Source: Flavobacterium zhairuonense
GTDB taxonomy: Bacteria > Bacteroidota > Bacteroidia > Flavobacteriales > Flavobacteriaceae
Direction of reading: 5' to 3'
DNA: 64,000 nt
Assembly: GCF_004352915.1 (NCBI RefSeq)
Contig: NZ_SJSY01000073.1
Location: 434,001 to 498,000, forward strand
The notes beneath the pieces are model-generated. The model worked only from the letters and a program-made list of their open reading frames with translations, searched no databases and was not told the origin of the DNA. Numbering within the stretch: position 1 is the first letter of the stretch; each line of letters opens with the position of its first letter. Positions 52,985-60,269 of this stretch are shown piece by piece. A program made the translations under genes and the position numbers.

Positions 52985-53899
52985 CTAATGTAGCAACGGA
53001 ATTTTTATTTTAATTGTAGTGCCTTGATTTGCTTTTGAAATAACTTCAAAATTTCCTTTGAATTTTTTGACTCGAGCTCTTATTCGGTTTAATCCAAAAC
53101 CTTCAGTTCCATTTGTTTTTTTTGTATTAAAACCTATTCCGTCGTCTTTTATTTTGATGGTGAAATTGTTTTGATTTTCATTTAAAAATATTTCGGCTTT
53201 GGTTGCATTGCTGTGTTTTATGATATTGCTGAAAAGTTCTGAAACTATAAAATAAATTTTCATTTCGAATTTCTCTGTATATCTTTTGCTAGTTGAAATT
53301 TTGCTCGAAAAGACAAAATCAATCGTAGTGTTCGAGTTTCTTTCGCATAAATCTTCCAGTGCGTAAAGTAAGCCAAATCGGACCAAAAGACTCGGGACAA
53401 GATCATGTGAAATATCACGCAAGAGATCATGTGCTTCGGTTAAAATTGCTTTTGTTTTCTTGATTTCTTCAGATTCAATTTTGTTTTGTGCAGTAAAGGT
53501 ATTCAAGTGTAATCCGGCCGAGGATAATAAGGAATTTACATTATCGTGAAGGAATGAGGCAATTTTTTTGCGCTCAATTTCTTGGCTGTCAATTCCTGAA
53601 TTAATTACATTCAGCAAGATTTTTTGCTTGATATCTTTTCGTCTTATTTTTTGCTTCAATTTATTGTTTTGGTAGAAAAAATAAAACAGAAAAAATAAAA
53701 TAATAATTAGAACAATAGTCAAGCTTACTACTTTTTTGTTTTTTAATTGTTCTATTTCTTGCAATTTGGCGTTATCTGCGTTTGAATGCTGTAATTGTGG
53801 AATACTTTCTTTTGGAAATTTGTTTTGTCGGCCATAAAGAAGATTTCCATTAATAGCATTAATAATTAAAAGCAAGATTATGATTTTTAAAAGACGCAT
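52985..53899 (-). CDS. sensor histidine kinase of the NarX/DegS (HisKA_3) type
   Basis: The protein has 304 residues. The N-terminal signal or anchor (KIIILLLIINAINGNLLYG) is followed by only about 35 external residues, then a membrane helix (VVSLTIVLIIILFFLFYFFY). The phospho-accepting His is at about 118 in RKKIASFLHDNVNSLLSSAG. The ATPase domain has SELFSNIIKHSNATKAEIFL, IKDDGIGFN and GFGLNRIRARV. Unlike many Bacteroidota relatives it lacks TPR repeats, so there is little sensor domain. It is paired with the LuxR-type regulator gene 37 nt upstream. Confidence 0.92.
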   Translation of the reverse strand: MRLLKIIILLLIINAINGNLLYGRQNKFPKESIPQLQHSNADNAKLQEIEQLKNKKVVSLTIVLIIILFFLFYFFYQNNKLKQKIRRKDIKQKILLNVINSGIDSQEIERKKIASFLHDNVNSLLSSAGLHLNTFTAQNKIESEEIKKTKAILTEAHDLLRDISHDLVPSLLVRFGLLYALEDLCERNSNTTIDFVFSSKISTSKRYTEKFEMKIYFIVSELFSNIIKHSNATKAEIFLNENQNNFTIKIKDDGIGFNTKKTNGTEGFGLNRIRARVKKFKGNFEVISKANQGTTIKIKIPLLH

Positions 53900-53936
53900 G
53901 ATGAAAGTGGCTAAAACTGATTTTTCATTTAAAGAA

Positions 53937-54599
53937 TCACGGATTAATCAAATTGTGTTTTAAAGCATATTTAACTAGGCCAATCGTGTTTTTTATCTGT
54001 AACTTTTTCATAATATTTTTGCGATGTGTTTCAACGGTATTTATGCTTATAAAAAGTCTTTCGCTTATTTCTTTCCCACTGTATTCAAGGGATATTAGAG
54101 TGACTATTTCGATTTCTCGCGCACTTAATATCGGATTTTCGACATAAAGGTTTTTGTTTAGCTTCGGATTATTTTGAGTAAAGCTGTTGAAGATTTTTTC
54201 TCGCACAGCATCGCTAAAATATTCCTGCCCTTGGTAAACCGCATGAATTGCCTCAATGATGTTTTCGCCGGCACATTTTTTTGTCAAATATCCTTTTGCA
54301 TTAAGTTTCATGACTTCTTTAATGATTTTTAAATCGTCATAACTAGAAAGGATTATGATTTTGCATTGGTTTTTTTGTTCATGAAATTCCTGGAGAACTT
54401 TAATGCCGTCTTTTTCAGGCATGCTGATATCAAGAATTAAAATTTCGGCATTATTTTGAATGACATCATTGTAAACGGTGCTTCCATCTAACGAACTACC
54501 GACAACTTCGAAATTTTCAACGGTATTAAGTAAATTGGTTAAGCCATCAATAAGTACTTGATGATCATCGGCAAGATGAATCCTTATTTTGGGTCTCAT
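53937..54599 (-). CDS. NarL/LuxR-family response regulator
   Basis: The preferred start is the ATG at 54599 (MRPKIRIHLADDHQVLIDGL); codons upstream to 54623 lack support. The receiver covers residues 4-120 with Asp57 in ILILDISMPEKDG and the Lys loop GYLTKKCAGE. The LuxR-type helix-turn-helix at about 150-215 reads ILSAREIEIVTLISLEYSGKE, then FISINTVETHRKNIMKKLQ. It is phosphorylated by the adjacent HisKA_3 kinase and binds DNA. Regulon unknown. Confidence 0.93.
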   Translation of the reverse strand: MRPKIRIHLADDHQVLIDGLTNLLNTVENFEVVGSSLDGSTVYNDVIQNNAEILILDISMPEKDGIKVLQEFHEQKNQCKIIILSSYDDLKIIKEVMKLNAKGYLTKKCAGENIIEAIHAVYQGQEYFSDAVREKIFNSFTQNNPKLNKNLYVENPILSAREIEIVTLISLEYSGKEISERLFISINTVETHRKNIMKKLQIKNTIGLVKYALKHNLINP

Positions 54600-54687
54600 G
54601 ATTATTTGAATTTGAAAACACAAAATTACCCCGAAAATGAGCTAAAGGATGTGCTCTTTAAGCTTGATTTGTAATAATATAGGGCAT

Positions 54688-54715
54688 AAAAAAAAACCCG
54701 AATAAAATTCGGGTT
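54688..54715 (-). terminator. terminator after the DUF4293 gene
   Basis: A perfect 9-bp stem (AACCCGAAT 54695-54703 with ATTCGGGTT 54707-54715) has a 3-nt loop, with an adjoining T run on the minus strand (complement of 54688-54696). It also separates the DUF4293 transcript from the two-component genes. Confidence 0.88.
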
Positions 54716-54746
54716 CTTCTTCGCACAAAAAATTAAGTTTATAGGT

Positions 54747-55160
54747 TTATCTCAAACGATCTACAGATTTTACAAGATCTTCGTCCTTTTTGATGGCCTT
54801 ATTAGCTAAAACTAATAACACGATAGCAACAATTGGAAGAAACATCCCAATACCTTTCTCAGGAGCAGCAGTAGCCGTTCCTCCAGATAAATTTAGTGAT
54901 CGATATACAAATAATCCTAATAAAATTAAATTTAATATGATGTTCAGTCTGTTCATCACAAACTGATTTTGTCTCTTTTTAAATGATATAATACTGATAA
55001 TCGTAAGCATTGTGCTTAATCCTAACAATATCGTGTAAACCTGATCTTGCATAAAGAAGAAAGGTTTGCCGTTTGATGACCAAAGCGGTATAAAAAACAT
55101 TAAAACCCCTGTAATTACAAAGGTAAGAATTAAATATACGGTTTGAATTCGTTGTAACAT
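54747..55160 (-). CDS. DUF4293 membrane protein
   Basis: The protein has 137 residues with four membrane helices (TVYLILTFVITGVLMFFIPLW; YTILLGLSTMLTIISIISF; LNIILNLILLGLFVYRSL; GIGMFLPIVAIVLLVLANKA) and a basic C-terminus with SVDRLR at the very end. It starts MLQRIQ, typical of this Bacteroidota family. Function unknown. Its position divergent from rho is common in flavobacteria. A TATTTTTG box on the minus strand (55178-55185) is a probable promoter. Confidence 0.9.
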   Translation of the reverse strand: MLQRIQTVYLILTFVITGVLMFFIPLWSSNGKPFFFMQDQVYTILLGLSTMLTIISIISFKKRQNQFVMNRLNIILNLILLGLFVYRSLNLSGGTATAAPEKGIGMFLPIVAIVLLVLANKAIKKDEDLVKSVDRLR

Positions 55161-55177
55161 AACTTGAAATTGTTTTA

Positions 55178-55185
55178 CAAAAATA
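55178..55185 (-). promoter_or_regulatory. TAnnTTTG box for the DUF4293 gene
   Basis: The complement reads TATTTTTG, 18 nt before the ATG at 55160. It is an exact -7 match with no obvious TTG at -33. Confidence 0.45.
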
Positions 55186-55341
55186 TATTTTCTTTTTCTA
55201 AAATACTATTGTATGATTAAAATTTATTCGTATTATTGCATCAAAATACCGTAAGCACTTCATACTGCGGTCAATTGAAATAATTTGTCTACCTACTTTT
55301 TACAGTATTTCCTTTAAAATAATTAAATTCATAGAACATTC

Positions 55342-57177
55342 ATGTTTGATATTTCTGCATTAAAAGAAATGAAGCTTTCTGAGCTTCAAGAAATAGCTAA
55401 GTTGGCTAAAACTATAAAGTTTAATGGTGTTAAAAAAGAAACATTAATCACTCAGATTTTAGCGCATCAAGAAGCGACTACAGCGCCGCCAGCAACTCCT
55501 GTGGCTGAAAAGGACACTGCAGATGAAAAACCAAAAAGAGCAAGGATAACTCCTGCTAAAAAAGCAGCAGCTCCTAAAAATGCTCCAGTTTTAGAATTTG
55601 ATAAAGTGGAGGAAACTACAGAGAAAAAAGAAACTCCTGTAGCGGTGAAACCCAAAAATCAGCCTGCTCCGAAAAATCAACCAGCTGACAAAGCTCAGGA
55701 AAGTACTGAAGAAAAACCTGTTGCAGAGAAAAAGGAACCTAAAATTGTAAAATTTAATAAATCTGCATACGAGAAGAAGGTAGCATTGCAAAAGGAAAAA
55801 GAAGCAGTTAAAACCGCTGAAAAAGAGGTGATTGCCGAAGAAAGTGCTGAAGTTCCTGTTGCAGCAGAAAAAACAGAAACTGCGCCTCAAGCCAAAAAGA
55901 TAAATCCGAATCAAAATAAAAATCAAAACCAAAACCCTAACCAAAATCCGAATCAGAATCCAAACCAAAATGGGAATGGCAACGGAAATGGGAATAACGG
56001 AAATCAAAATCCAAATCATAAAAATAAAAAGAATAATAACTTCAGAGATTCTGACTTTGAGTTTGACGGAATTATTGAAAGCGAAGGCGTTCTTGAAATG
56101 ATGCCAGACGGTTACGGATTTTTACGTTCATCAGATTATAATTATTTAGCTTCTCCAGATGATATTTATTTATCAACTTCACAAATCAGATTATTTGGTT
56201 TGAAAACTGGAGATACAGTAAAAGGAGTGGTTCGTCCTCCTAAAGAAGGCGAAAAGTTTTTCCCTTTAGTTCGTGTACTTAAAATCAATGGTCACGATCC
56301 GCAAGTTGTGCGTGATAGAGTTTCTTTTGAACATTTGACGCCTGTTTTCCCTTCTGAAAAATTCAAATTAGCCGAGAAAGGCAGTTCGATATCAACCCGT
56401 ATTATTGATTTGTTTTCTCCAATAGGAAAAGGACAACGTGGAATGATCGTTGCACAGCCTAAAACGGGTAAAACAATGCTTCTTAAAGATATTGCAAATG
56501 CAATTGCTGCAAACCATCCTGAGGTTTATTTGATTGTTCTTTTGATTGATGAGCGACCTGAAGAGGTTACTGATATGCAAAGAAGTGTTCGTGGAGAAGT
56601 TATCGCTTCTACTTTCGATAGAGAGCCTCAAGAACACGTGAAAATTGCGAATATCGTTCTTGAAAAATCAAAACGTTTAGTAGAATGTGGACATGATGTT
56701 GTGATTCTTTTGGATTCAATTACACGTTTGGCAAGAGCTTACAACACAGTGCAGCCAGCTTCTGGAAAAGTATTAAGTGGAGGTGTTGATGCGAATGCAT
56801 TGCAGAAACCAAAACGTTTCTTTGGAGCAGCTAGAAATGTTGAAAATGGTGGTTCATTAAGTATCATCGCAACTGCGTTGACAGAAACTGGTTCTAAAAT
56901 GGATGAGGTTATCTTTGAAGAATTTAAAGGAACTGGTAATATGGAATTACAATTAGATCGTAAGATAGCTAATAAACGTATTTTCCCTGCAATCGATCTT
57001 ACATCATCAAGCACACGTCGTGACGATTTGTTGTTAGATGAAAAAACATTGCAAAGAATGTGGATCATGCGCAAATATCTATCAGATATGAACCCAGTGG
57101 AATCTATGGATTTTGTGAACGACCGCTTCAAGAAAACAAGAAACAACGAAGAGTTTTTGATTTCTATGAATGACTAG
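55342..57177 (+). CDS. rho: transcription termination factor Rho with a long low-complexity insert
   Basis: The protein has 611 residues against about 420 for enterobacterial Rho. Residues 1-43 are the Rho N-terminal helical domain ([20 protein letters not shown]). Residues about 45-235 are an inserted disordered stretch: Lys/Glu/Pro/Ala-rich, then an Asn/Gln/Pro/Gly tract at 188-233. The RNA-binding cold-shock-like domain follows ([20 protein letters not shown]). The ATPase has Walker A PKTGKTML (373-380), Walker [17 protein letters not shown], and the Q and R loop regions ([20 protein letters not shown]). It is the hexameric helicase ending untranslated transcripts. Confidence 0.96.
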   Translation: MFDISALKEMKLSELQEIAKLAKTIKFNGVKKETLITQILAHQEATTAPPATPVAEKDTADEKPKRARITPAKKAAAPKNAPVLEFDKVEETTEKKETPVAVKPKNQPAPKNQPADKAQESTEEKPVAEKKEPKIVKFNKSAYEKKVALQKEKEAVKTAEKEVIAEESAEVPVAAEKTETAPQAKKINPNQNKNQNQNPNQNPNQNPNQNGNGNGNGNNGNQNPNHKNKKNNNFRDSDFEFDGIIESEGVLEMMPDGYGFLRSSDYNYLASPDDIYLSTSQIRLFGLKTGDTVKGVVRPPKEGEKFFPLVRVLKINGHDPQVVRDRVSFEHLTPVFPSEKFKLAEKGSSISTRIIDLFSPIGKGQRGMIVAQPKTGKTMLLKDIANAIAANHPEVYLIVLLIDERPEEVTDMQRSVRGEVIASTFDREPQEHVKIANIVLEKSKRLVECGHDVVILLDSITRLARAYNTVQPASGKVLSGGVDANALQKPKRFFGAARNVENGGSLSIIATALTETGSKMDEVIFEEFKGTGNMELQLDRKIANKRIFPAIDLTSSSTRRDDLLLDEKTLQRMWIMRKYLSDMNPVESMDFVNDRFKKTRNNEEFLISMND

Positions 57178-57330
57178 GCAAGGGGCAAAGGTTCAAAGGC
57201 TCAAAGTAACAAAGTTTTTTTGTCTTTGAGTTTTTTAATAAACAAAAAGGGATGAGTTAAACTCATCCCTTTTTGTTTATTAAATATAAGTTTAAAACCT
57301 TTGTTACTTTGAGCCTTTGTCCCTTTGCAA
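57178..57330. repeat. octamer inverted repeat filling the rho / M28 spacer
   Basis: CAAAGGTT, CAAAGGCT, CAAAGTAA, CAAAGTTT run at 57186-57217. The right side, from 57299 to 57328, is the complement (CAAAGGGA, CAAAGGCT, CAAAGTAA, CAAAGG on the minus strand). Together with the central 24-bp hairpin the whole spacer is one palindrome of about 150 nt. It starts at the base after the rho stop and ends at the base before the M28 stop. Confidence 0.9.
57234..57284. terminator. bidirectional terminator between rho and the M28 peptidase gene
   Basis: A perfect 24-bp stem (57234-57257 with 57261-57284) has a 3-nt loop. A/T-rich outer ends give T runs in both directions, suiting two convergent transcripts. 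Confidence 0.88.
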
Positions 57331-58347
57331 CTATTTTTTATCAACTACCGGTCTATTTTCTCTATTAGCTAAATCCCAAGCAACTACAAAAGCCAATTGA
57401 GCTCTTTTTGCTAAAGCATCATATTCAATTTTTTCTGGGGTATCGTCTTTTCCGTGGTAATCGGCGTGAACTCCATTGAAGAAGAAAACAGATGGAATGC
57501 CGTGTTTTGCAAAGTTGTAGTGGTCAGAACGCTCATAAAAATGATTAGGATCTTTAGGATCGTTGAATTTGAAATCCAAGTTCATTTTTACGTATTTGTC
57601 GTTTTGAGCAACAACAGTATTGTGCAATTCGCTTGATAATCTGTCCGCACCAATTACATATACATAATTGTTTGTATTTGTATGCTCAACATCGCGACGA
57701 CCAATCATATCAATGTTGATGTCTGTGATTGTATTAGCAATTGGGAACAATGGGTTTTCAGAATAAAAACGAGATCCGTGCAAACCGTGCTCTTCACCTG
57801 TTACGTGAAGGAATAAAATAGAACGTTTTGGTCCGTGTCCTTCTTTTTTAGCTTTAGCAAATGCCTTAGCAATTTCCATAACAGCAACAGTTCCTGAACC
57901 ATCGTCGTCGGCTCCGTTGTATACTTCTCCGTCTTTAATTCCTACGTGGTCATAATGAGCAGAAATAACTAAAACTTCGTCTGGTTTTTCTGATCCCTCA
58001 ATATACGCCCAAATGTTTTCTGAATCTGGCAAATTTTCATTACGTCTTGCATTTAAAAATGATGCCGGAATATGCTGATAGTAATCAGTTGCTCCTTTTG
58101 GGAACGAAATTTTATTTTTTTTGTATTGCTCAATCATGTAAAGCCCCGCTTTCTTTTGTCCTTTTGAACCAGTTTCGCGACCTTCCATTTCATCAGAAGC
58201 AACAACATAAAGCATTTTTTTTAAGTCTTTTGCCGTGATCGAATTCATGTATTTTGTTGGGTCTGAGTTGTCTTTTGAAGCAACAGACTGTGCATTTTTA
58301 CATGAAAACGCCGAAGCAATTAATAACAGAATTACAATTTTTTTCAT
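57331..58347 (-). CDS. M28 family zinc aminopeptidase, lipoprotein
   Basis: The protein has 338 residues. MKKIVILLLIASAFSC is a lipoprotein signal (Cys16). The M28 metal residues are in ISAHYDHVG, GADDDGSGT, VTGEEHGLHGS (Glu-Glu pair), IDMIGRRD and YERSDHYNFAKHGIP. It is probably an aminopeptidase at the outer membrane or in the periplasm. It is a paralogue of the partial M28 protein at 63346-64000. Both are on the same strand with other hydrolases between them. Confidence 0.93.
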   Translation of the reverse strand: MKKIVILLLIASAFSCKNAQSVASKDNSDPTKYMNSITAKDLKKMLYVVASDEMEGRETGSKGQKKAGLYMIEQYKKNKISFPKGATDYYQHIPASFLNARRNENLPDSENIWAYIEGSEKPDEVLVISAHYDHVGIKDGEVYNGADDDGSGTVAVMEIAKAFAKAKKEGHGPKRSILFLHVTGEEHGLHGSRFYSENPLFPIANTITDINIDMIGRRDVEHTNTNNYVYVIGADRLSSELHNTVVAQNDKYVKMNLDFKFNDPKDPNHFYERSDHYNFAKHGIPSVFFFNGVHADYHGKDDTPEKIEYDALAKRAQLAFVVAWDLANRENRPVVDKK

Positions 58348-58353
58348 TTTGGG

Positions 58354-59349
58354 TTAGTGTAAATTAATGAATATGTATAAAACATAGAATATCAGTAAAA
58401 ATAGAATAAAAAGCGAATTTATAACAAAGAGAATTGCACTTTTAACAAATGAAACAAATCGGCTTTCACCATAAAATCGGTGGTGCGCTGGATAAAAATA
58501 GTAACACATCCAAACAATTCCAACAAAGTTTATGAGGTTTGTAACCACTGAAATTGGGCCATTTCCTTCAAATATTCCAGCGATTTTGTTGACAATGAAT
58601 AAAATGAGGAATATTAAGAGCAAAAACGAAAAATAATGAAGCGTGAAAATTCCGTGATCAAAATAATACCATTTTTTCTTGCTATGGAAAATCCACAGGA
58701 AAAAGGCAAAAAAGGGCATTATAATAAATAGGATTTTCGGAATATTATGAATGAAGGATTCTATAAATTTCGTTATAATTTCTTTTTTGGTATTGTTTTC
58801 AGTAACATGCACTGCCTTCTCATAAACCCAATATTCAAAATCAGAAAGTTTTTCATCTTCTTTTCCATATTTTTGAATGGAGTCGATTTCTTTCATCGAC
58901 TTTAATTCAAAATATGATTTTTTCATTGTTTTTTCATTGAACTTTTCACTGAATTTATCGTATCCTTTCTTAGTCTGCGAAATGATTTCTGATGAATCTT
59001 CTTTTTCCTTTTTATTGAGTTCTTCGGTTACCTTACTTGGAAACATCGCAATCAATAAGAAAGTAATAAAGCTGATGAAAATATAAAGACGAACCGGTGC
59101 CAGATATGATAGTCTTTTTCCAGAAAGATATTCTTTAGTTAAAGTGGAAGGCTTTACGAGCAAGTTTTTGATTGTTTTCCAAAAGGCATTTTCATAATGC
59201 GTTAAATCTTCAAAAAAATGAACAAATAAATGATGGAAAGTTTTGCGTGTATCGCTGTTTTCCTGTCCGCAATTTGGACAAAACTTTTGCTCGACTACAT
59301 GCCTGCAGTTTAGGCATGTCTTGTCATCTCTAATTTTGTTATGTGACAT
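58354..59349 (-). CDS. DUF3667 zinc-ribbon membrane protein
   Basis: The protein has 331 residues. The N-terminus has a CxxC...CxxC ribbon (CLNCRHVVEQKFCPNCGQEN), then the family signature TRKTFHHLFVHFFEDLTHYE, then NLLVKPSTLTKEYLSGKR and YLAPVRLYIFISF leading into the first membrane helix. Three or four further helices follow (KILFIIMPFFAFFLWIFH, FSFLLLIFLILFIVNKI, NLINFVGIVWMCYYFYP, SLFILFLLIFYVLYIFI). Function unknown. Its stop is 6 nt from the M28 gene, forming an operon. Confidence 0.92.
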   Translation of the reverse strand: MSHNKIRDDKTCLNCRHVVEQKFCPNCGQENSDTRKTFHHLFVHFFEDLTHYENAFWKTIKNLLVKPSTLTKEYLSGKRLSYLAPVRLYIFISFITFLLIAMFPSKVTEELNKKEKEDSSEIISQTKKGYDKFSEKFNEKTMKKSYFELKSMKEIDSIQKYGKEDEKLSDFEYWVYEKAVHVTENNTKKEIITKFIESFIHNIPKILFIIMPFFAFFLWIFHSKKKWYYFDHGIFTLHYFSFLLLIFLILFIVNKIAGIFEGNGPISVVTNLINFVGIVWMCYYFYPAHHRFYGESRFVSFVKSAILFVINSLFILFLLIFYVLYIFINLH

Positions 59350-59395
59350 TGATTTTATTTAGTTGATTTGGTGTTTTTTGGGTTAGTTTCAAGAC

Positions 59396-60169
59396 TTATT
59401 TTTTCAGCACTTCATTCAGGAAAAGCAACAAATGATCAAAAGATCTTTTTGCTGCTATAGCATTATAAGCAGCACCTTTTGAATTGTCATTTCCAGCTTC
59501 AGGATTTGTAAATGAGTGAACGGAGTTTGCGTAATAAATCATTTGCCAATCTGCTTTTGAGTCACGCATTTCTTGTTGAAAAGCAGCAATTTCTTCTTTT
59601 GGAACAAATGGATCATCAGCGCCATGGCATACTAAAACCTTAGCTGTAATAGGTTCTGTAGATCTTTTGGAATCTTTGCCTAAACCTCCATGAAAAGAAA
59701 CAACTCCTTTTACATTCAAATGGCCACGTGCAGCTTCAAGAACTCCAGTTCCGCCAAAACAATAACCAATAACCACGATATTGTCGGCATTTGCCCCAGA
59801 TTTGATTAATTCCTGTAATGCAGCATTAATTCTTTTTTGATAAGCTTCGAAATTGGTTTTGTAGAAACCTGCTTGTTTTCCGGCTTCAGAAGTGTTTTTA
59901 GGATAGTTGCCTTCGCCATAAATATCGGCGATAAAAACATGGTAGCCTAGTTTTGATAAATCTTCGGCATATTTTTTAGAAGCGGTGTCGATTCCAAGCC
60001 AGGCTGGAAGCAGCAAAATTCCTGGATTGTTACTGCTTTTTTTAGCAGCTTTTATAGATAAGCCGTTTAATGCCTGATCTCCGTCGTAATATTTTACGGA
60101 TTTTAGTTGTGCGCTTATAGTGTTAGAAAACAGAATAGTAGCAAAGATAAAAAGAAGTGAATTTTTCAT
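59396..60169 (-). CDS. exported dienelactone hydrolase family protein
   Basis: The ATG at 60169 gives a signal peptide (MKNSLLFIFATILFSNTISA) and 257 residues; the frame upstream to 60190 is not needed. It is an alpha/beta hydrolase with nucleophile in VVIGYCFGGTGVLEA (Cys in GYCFGG), the acid in CHGADDPFVP and His in VHSFTNPEAG. Dienelactone hydrolases open lactone rings, but exported homologues have mostly unknown substrates. The Cys nucleophile is typical of true DLH proteins. It is upstream of DUF3667 by 46 nt. Confidence 0.92.
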   Translation of the reverse strand: MKNSLLFIFATILFSNTISAQLKSVKYYDGDQALNGLSIKAAKKSSNNPGILLLPAWLGIDTASKKYAEDLSKLGYHVFIADIYGEGNYPKNTSEAGKQAGFYKTNFEAYQKRINAALQELIKSGANADNIVVIGYCFGGTGVLEAARGHLNVKGVVSFHGGLGKDSKRSTEPITAKVLVCHGADDPFVPKEEIAAFQQEMRDSKADWQMIYYANSVHSFTNPEAGNDNSKGAAYNAIAAKRSFDHLLLFLNEVLKK

Positions 60170-60211
60170 TTGTTTTACAATTTTAAACAAATATCAGAAA
60201 TATTCTCTTAT

Positions 60212-60245
60212 AAAAAAACCTCGAAAGAAAGTTCTTCCAAGGTTT
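60212..60245 (-). terminator. probable terminator after the acylase gene
   Basis: The 14-nt arms 60216-60229 and 60232-60245 (AAACCT at one end, AGGTTT at the other) pair with two mismatches. On the minus strand the hairpin is followed by T residues, complementary to 60212-60218. Confidence 0.7.
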
Positions 60246-60269
60246 GTGAAAAGCGTTTTTCGGGCCGAA

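Noticed and set aside
55591..56019. 142-codon minus-strand frame rich in Ile, Leu and Phe
   Set aside because: It is the antisense of the Asn/Gln/Lys-rich insert of rho, which automatically yields hydrophobic residues.
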